Assembly (NCBI RefSeq): GCF_004078635.1
Contig: NZ_RZNB01000001.1
Location: forward strand, 186,001 to 250,000
Direction of reading: 5' to 3'
DNA length: 64,000 nucleotides
DNA from: Labedella phragmitis
Lineage (GTDB): Bacteria; Actinomycetota; Actinomycetes; Actinomycetales; Microbacteriaceae
Below, piece after piece: positions 60,338-64,000 of this stretch (positions are counted from its first letter, which is position 1; every line of letters begins with the position of its first letter). The notes under the pieces are model-generated. The model did not search any database and had not been told where the DNA came from. It saw nothing but the letters and a program-made list of their open reading frames with translations. The position numbers and the translations under genes are program-made.

Positions 60338-61879
60338 GTGGACGACACCACGATCCTCACGATGACCGACATCGTGAAGGAGTTCAACGGGATCCCGGCC
60401 CTCTCCGGGGTGAGCGTCGACGTCCGTCGTGGCGAGGTGCACGGCATCTGCGGAGAGAACGGCGCGGGCAAGTCGACGCTCATGAAGGTGTTGAGCGGCG
60501 TCTACCCGCACGGCAGCTACTCGGGGCGGATCGACTTCGACGGACACGAGGTCCAGTACCGCTCGATCAACGACAGCGAGCGCGACGGCATCGTCATCAT
60601 CCACCAGGAACTCGCTCTCAGTCCCTACCTCTCGATCGCCGAGAACATCTTCCTCGGCAACGAGATCCAGTCGCGCGGCGTCATCGACTGGGACCGCACC
60701 AACAAGGAGGCCGCGCTCCTTCTCGAGCGGGTCGGGCTCGATGAGAACCCTGCGACGCGGGTCCAGGACATCGGGGTGGGCAAGCAGCAACTCGTGGAGA
60801 TCGCCAAGGCGCTCGCGAAGCGCGTGAAGCTGCTGATCCTCGACGAGCCGACGGCGGCTCTCAACGACGAGGACTCGGAGCACCTGCTCGGCCTGATCGA
60901 CCAGCTGAAGGATCAGGGCATCACGAGCATCATCATCTCCCACAAGCTCAAGGAGATCCGTCGGGTCGCCGACCGCGTCACCGTCATCCGCGACGGCAGC
61001 ACGATCGAGACGATCGACATGGCGGAGCCCGACGCGAACGAAGGGCGCATCATCCGCGCGATGGTCGGCCGCGAACTCAGCAGCATGTTCCCGCCGCGCG
61101 CTCCGGACATCGGGGAGGAGAAGTTCCGCGTGGAGAACTGGACCGTGCACCACCCCGTCGACCCGTCGCGGCTCGTGATCGACGACGTGAGCTTCTCCGT
61201 GCGCGCGGGCGAGATCGTCGGGTTCGCCGGCCTCATGGGCGCGGGGCGCACCGAGCTCGCCATGAGCATCTTCGGGCGCAGCTACGGCGTCGGGATCTCG
61301 GGCACCGTCTTCAAAGACGGGGAGAAGATCTCGACGCGCACGATCGACGAGTCGATCCGCAACGGCATCGCCTACACGACCGAGGACCGCAAGCGGTACG
61401 GCCTCAACCTGATCGGCGACATCCGCGTCAACATCTCGGCGGCGGCCGTGAGCCGCCTCGCGAAGTGGGGCATCGTCGACGGACTGCAGGAGTACCAGGT
61501 CGCCGAGGGCTACCGCACATCGATGAACATCAAGACCCCCTCGGTCGCGACCCTGACGGGGCGGCTCTCCGGCGGGAACCAGCAGAAGGTCGTGCTCAGC
61601 AAGTGGCTGCACACGCACCCCGACGTACTCATCCTCGACGAGCCGACGCGTGGCATCGACGTCGGCGCCAAGTACGAGATCTACGGCCTCATCAACCAAC
61701 TCGCGGCGCAAGGCAAGGCCGTCATCGTCATCTCGTCGGAGCTCCCGGAGCTCATCGGGCTCTCCGACCGCATCTACGCCATCTCCGAGGGGCGCATCAC
61801 AGGCGAGGTCTCGAGGGCCGACGCCGACCAAGAGACACTCATGCACTTCATGACCGCAGGAAAGGACGACGTCCGATGA
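60338..61879 (+). CDS. Sugar ABC transporter ATP-binding protein (XylG/MmsA-like, two domains)
   Basis: This 513-aa protein carries two fused ABC cassettes. The first has Walker A 'GENGAGKST' (residues 39-47) and Walker B '[13 protein letters not shown]'. The second has the degenerate '[20 protein letters not shown]', '[16 protein letters not shown]' signature and '[16 protein letters not shown]', the usual pattern of monosaccharide ABC transporters in the CUT2 class. GTG 60338 was preferred to 60329 because AAAGGGG stands 9 bases upstream. It overlaps the permease by 4 bp (ATGA). Confidence 0.95.
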   Translation: MDDTTILTMTDIVKEFNGIPALSGVSVDVRRGEVHGICGENGAGKSTLMKVLSGVYPHGSYSGRIDFDGHEVQYRSINDSERDGIVIIHQELALSPYLSIAENIFLGNEIQSRGVIDWDRTNKEAALLLERVGLDENPATRVQDIGVGKQQLVEIAKALAKRVKLLILDEPTAALNDEDSEHLLGLIDQLKDQGITSIIISHKLKEIRRVADRVTVIRDGSTIETIDMAEPDANEGRIIRAMVGRELSSMFPPRAPDIGEEKFRVENWTVHHPVDPSRLVIDDVSFSVRAGEIVGFAGLMGAGRTELAMSIFGRSYGVGISGTVFKDGEKISTRTIDESIRNGIAYTTEDRKRYGLNLIGDIRVNISAAAVSRLAKWGIVDGLQEYQVAEGYRTSMNIKTPSVATLTGRLSGGNQQKVVLSKWLHTHPDVLILDEPTRGIDVGAKYEIYGLINQLAAQGKAVIVISSELPELIGLSDRIYAISEGRITGEVSRADADQETLMHFMTAGKDDVR

Positions 61880-63081
61880 CGACCACAACGGCGCAGAAGC
61901 CCGCCTCAGGGGGACGCCGACTGCGTTTGCGCGTCGACCTCCGCCAGTACGGCATCCTCGGAGCGCTCGCGATCATCGTGATCCTCTTCCAGGTGCTCAC
62001 GGGCGGGAAGCTCCTGCTGCCCGCCAACATCAACAACCTCATCCAGCAGAACGCGTACGTCCTGATCCTCGCCGTCGGCATGGTGATCGTGATCATCGCC
62101 GGACACATCGACCTGTCCGTCGGCTCGGTCGTCGCCCTCGTCGGTGCGATCACGGCGATCGCGATCGTGCAGTGGGACCTTCCGTGGTGGGGCGCCGTCG
62201 TCGTCGGCCTCCTCGTGGGCGCGCTCGTGGGGGTGTGGCAGGGCTTCTGGATCGCCTTCGTGGGCATACCGGCGTTCATCGTGACGCTCGCCGGCATGCT
62301 CCTGTTCCGCGGTCTCACGCTCGTCCTCCTCACGGGCGGCACGATCAACGCCCTGCCGGAGGGCTTCGTCGCGATCGGCAAGGGGACGCTCCCTCAGCCC
62401 TTCGGCACGATGCTCGGCGGCCACGACGTCATCACGCTCATCGCCGCGATCGTCGTCGTGATCGCGTTCGCCGCGTCACAGTGGCGCGCCCGTCGCAAGC
62501 AGCTCTCGCTCGGACTCCCGGTCGAGCAGGGCGGAATCCTCGTACTGCGACTCGTGCTCACGAGCGTCGCGGTGCTGTTCTTCGCGTGGCTGCTGTCGGC
62601 GCACCGTGGGCTGCCGATCATCCTCATCATCCTGTCGGTGCTGATCCTGCTGTACACGTTCGTGCTCAAGCGCACGGTGTTCGGTCGTCACGTCTACGCG
62701 ATGGGCGGCAACCTCTTCGCTGCGCAGATGAGCGGTGTGAAGACGCAGTGGGTCAACTTCTTCATCTTCGTCAACATGGGCGTGCTCGCGGCGCTCGCCG
62801 GAATCGTCACCGCGGCGCGAGCAGGCGGTGCGGTCGCGTCGGCCGGGAACATGTACGAACTCGACGCGATCGCCGCGGCCTTCATCGGCGGTGCCGCCGT
62901 CACAGGTGGTGTGGGGACCGTGATCGGAGCGGTGATCGGTGCGATGATCATGGGTGTCCTCAACATGGGACTCTCGATCCTCTCCGTCGACTCGGCGTGG
63001 CAACAGGTCATCAAGGGCTTCGTGCTCCTTCTGGCCGTCGCTCTCGATGTCATCAGCAAGCGGAGGGGACCACGGATGTAG
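61876..63081 (+). CDS. Sugar ABC transporter permease (XylH-like)
   Basis: This 401-aa CUT2-class permease has about ten membrane helices, with '[29 protein letters not shown]' (key '[13 protein letters not shown]') and '[28 protein letters not shown]' (key '[15 protein letters not shown]') as the conserved membrane-loop motifs of the family. It forms the pore for the sugar carried by the binding protein encoded two genes upstream. It overlaps the ATP-binding gene by 4 bp. Confidence 0.95.
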   Translation: MTTTTAQKPASGGRRLRLRVDLRQYGILGALAIIVILFQVLTGGKLLLPANINNLIQQNAYVLILAVGMVIVIIAGHIDLSVGSVVALVGAITAIAIVQWDLPWWGAVVVGLLVGALVGVWQGFWIAFVGIPAFIVTLAGMLLFRGLTLVLLTGGTINALPEGFVAIGKGTLPQPFGTMLGGHDVITLIAAIVVVIAFAASQWRARRKQLSLGLPVEQGGILVLRLVLTSVAVLFFAWLLSAHRGLPIILIILSVLILLYTFVLKRTVFGRHVYAMGGNLFAAQMSGVKTQWVNFFIFVNMGVLAALAGIVTAARAGGAVASAGNMYELDAIAAAFIGGAAVTGGVGTVIGAVIGAMIMGVLNMGLSILSVDSAWQQVIKGFVLLLAVALDVISKRRGPRM

Positions 63082-63128
63082 GGGGCCGGCCCCGAGCATC
63101 CCCCGCACGCGCTAGGAGAAGCCCGCCG

Positions 63129-64000
63129 ATGTCGATCAGCCCACGAGACGACGCTGCGCGGGCTGCTCCGACCGAACGTGGACCCTCGATGAACCTGTCG
63201 GCGATCCTCCGGCGCGTGCACCGCTCGGGCCCGGCGTCGCGAGCCGAGCTGACGCGCGAGACCGGGCTCAACCGGTCGACCATCTCGGGCCTCGTCGGCG
63301 AACTCGTGGAGCGGGGCCTCGCCGTGGAGGTCGAGCCGCGGTCGACGAAGCAGGTGGGTCGGCCGAGCCCCGTCGTGCAGGCGTCTCCCCACGTGCTCGC
63401 GGTCGCCCTCGTTCCCGAGGTCGACGCCGTGACGATCGGCCTCGTGTCGTTCGACCGCCAGGTGATCCGCCGCGTCCGGTTCGAGACCGAGTCGATCCCG
63501 TCGGTGCGCGAGGCCGTCGTGATCGCGCGGGCGCTCTTCGAGGGCATGCGCGACGGGTTGGAACCGGAGTACCGGATCGCGGGCATCGGCGTAGCGGTAC
63601 CGGGACTCGTCCGCGCGGTCGACGGCTTCGTGCGCTGGGCTCCGCACCTCGGTTGGCGCGACGAGCCGCTCGGCGCGCTCCTGGAGGAGGCGACCGGCTA
63701 CCCCGTGTTCGCGGCGAACGATGCGAACCTCGGTGCTCGAGCCGAGAACACCTTCGGCGCAGCCGCCGACGCGTCGCACATGCTCTACATGAACGGCGGT
63801 CCGAGCGGCATCGGCGGCGGGATCATCGTCAACGGCGAACTCGTCGGTGGCGCCGAGGGCTACGCGGGTGAGTTCGGGCACAACCGCGTCGCCGCGCCGA
63901 CGGATTCCGAGGCGACGGATGGGGAGCTCGAGGCGAGTGTGAGTCAGAACCGGCTGCTGTCGGTCCTCGGCTTGCGCAGCGCGAGCCTCGACGAGCTCGA
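63129..64000 (+). CDS. ROK-family (XylR-type) transcriptional repressor, truncated at right edge
   Basis: At least 290 residues are present before the window ends. The N-terminal winged helix 'SRAELTRETGLNRSTISGLVGELVERGLA' (key 'TGLNRSTISGLVGEL') is followed by a ROK/ASKHA domain with 'VGIAVPG'-type block 'GIGVAVPGLVRAVDGF', 'FAANDANLGARAENTFGAA' and 'GIGGGIIVNGELVGGAEGYAGEFGH' (key 'GIGGGIIVNGEL'). The zinc-binding CxCGxxGC motif normally comes next and lies at or beyond the edge. ATG 63129 is preceded by AGGAGA. It is the likely regulator of the xyl genes to its left. Confidence 0.92.
   Translation, partial: MSISPRDDAARAAPTERGPSMNLSAILRRVHRSGPASRAELTRETGLNRSTISGLVGELVERGLAVEVEPRSTKQVGRPSPVVQASPHVLAVALVPEVDAVTIGLVSFDRQVIRRVRFETESIPSVREAVVIARALFEGMRDGLEPEYRIAGIGVAVPGLVRAVDGFVRWAPHLGWRDEPLGALLEEATGYPVFAANDANLGARAENTFGAAADASHMLYMNGGPSGIGGGIIVNGELVGGAEGYAGEFGHNRVAAPTDSEATDGELEASVSQNRLLSVLGLRSASLDEL

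Noticed and set aside
59117-61888. A 923-codon open frame on the minus strand
   Set aside because: It is antisense to the sugar-binding protein and ATPase genes. High GC at third positions leaves such frames open, and the translation is an Arg/Asp/Val-rich shadow with no family features.
1-64000. CRISPR arrays
   Set aside because: No regularly spaced direct repeats or cas genes are visible in the window; the only tandem repeat is the short GCAGAT run.

Overview
The window comes from a high-GC actinobacterial chromosome, most likely a Microbacteriaceae member. The support is the strongly GC-biased third codon positions, the many GTG starts and the conserved origin-proximal order parB-parA-rsmG-jag-yidC-yidD-rnpA-rpmH / dnaA-dnaN-gnd-(LysR-type HTH)-recF-dciA-gyrB-gyrA-DUF3566-tRNA-Ile-tRNA-Ala. 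The genus cannot be read from the sequence. The replication origin lies in the dnaA-dnaN intergenic region near 35.95-36.17 kb, and a cluster of six ParB-binding parS sites lies 4.5-6.5 kb to its left.

Layout. 0-8.2 kb: an XRE regulator/ImmA-type peptidase pair, two adjacent NERD-like proteins (one fused to a DnaJ J-domain), a VOC protein, a Stealth-family sugar-phosphate transferase, a DUF4386 membrane protein divergent from a TetR regulator with twin operators, and a Ppx/GppA phosphatase. 8.2-12.3 kb: a scarred accessory island. It holds a plasmid-type ParB C-terminal remnant, a complete 2.13-kb IS5-family element with 15-bp terminal inverted repeats and flanking CTAG, a LysE exporter and an Lrp regulator as passengers inside that element, an SOS-boxed orphan gene, and the 3' stump of an FMN reductase. 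12.3-18.2 kb: metabolic and housekeeping singletons (aldose epimerase, LLM oxidoreductase, calcineurin-like phosphodiesterase, class I methyltransferase, VanZ-like protein). 18.4-29.5 kb: the cell-envelope and redox cluster DUF6049-murJ, a DapA-like aldolase, trxB-trxA behind a SigR-type promoter and ending in a strong terminator, an aminotransferase, a Ddl-like ligase, and parB/parA on the opposite strand. 29.5-45.8 kb: origin core. 45.9-46.1 kb: tRNA-Ile and tRNA-Ala. 46.2-56.1 kb: mixed accessory and housekeeping genes including a divergent Ku/LigD non-homologous end-joining pair. 56.1-64.0 kb: a xylose locus, with xylA-xylB on the minus strand divergent from a sugar ABC transporter (binding protein, double ATPase, permease) and a ROK/XylR-type repressor cut by the right edge.

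How the parts work together. ParA/ParB with the parS cluster, DnaA with its boxes, DnaN, RecF, DciA and gyrase form the replication, segregation and topology core. RnpA, L34, YidD, YidC, KhpB/Jag and RsmG form the usual RNA-processing and membrane-insertion string. TrxB/TrxA supply thiol redox capacity under a predicted thiol-stress promoter. Ku and LigD repair double-strand breaks. The xyl genes import a sugar, isomerise it to xylulose and phosphorylate it. The least ordinary content is the passenger-carrying insertion sequence (8700-10826), the J-domain/NERD pair (868-2898), the short LysR-HTH protein conserved in position between gnd and recF, and the geneless 1.24-kb parS/DnaA-box region (29535-30774).
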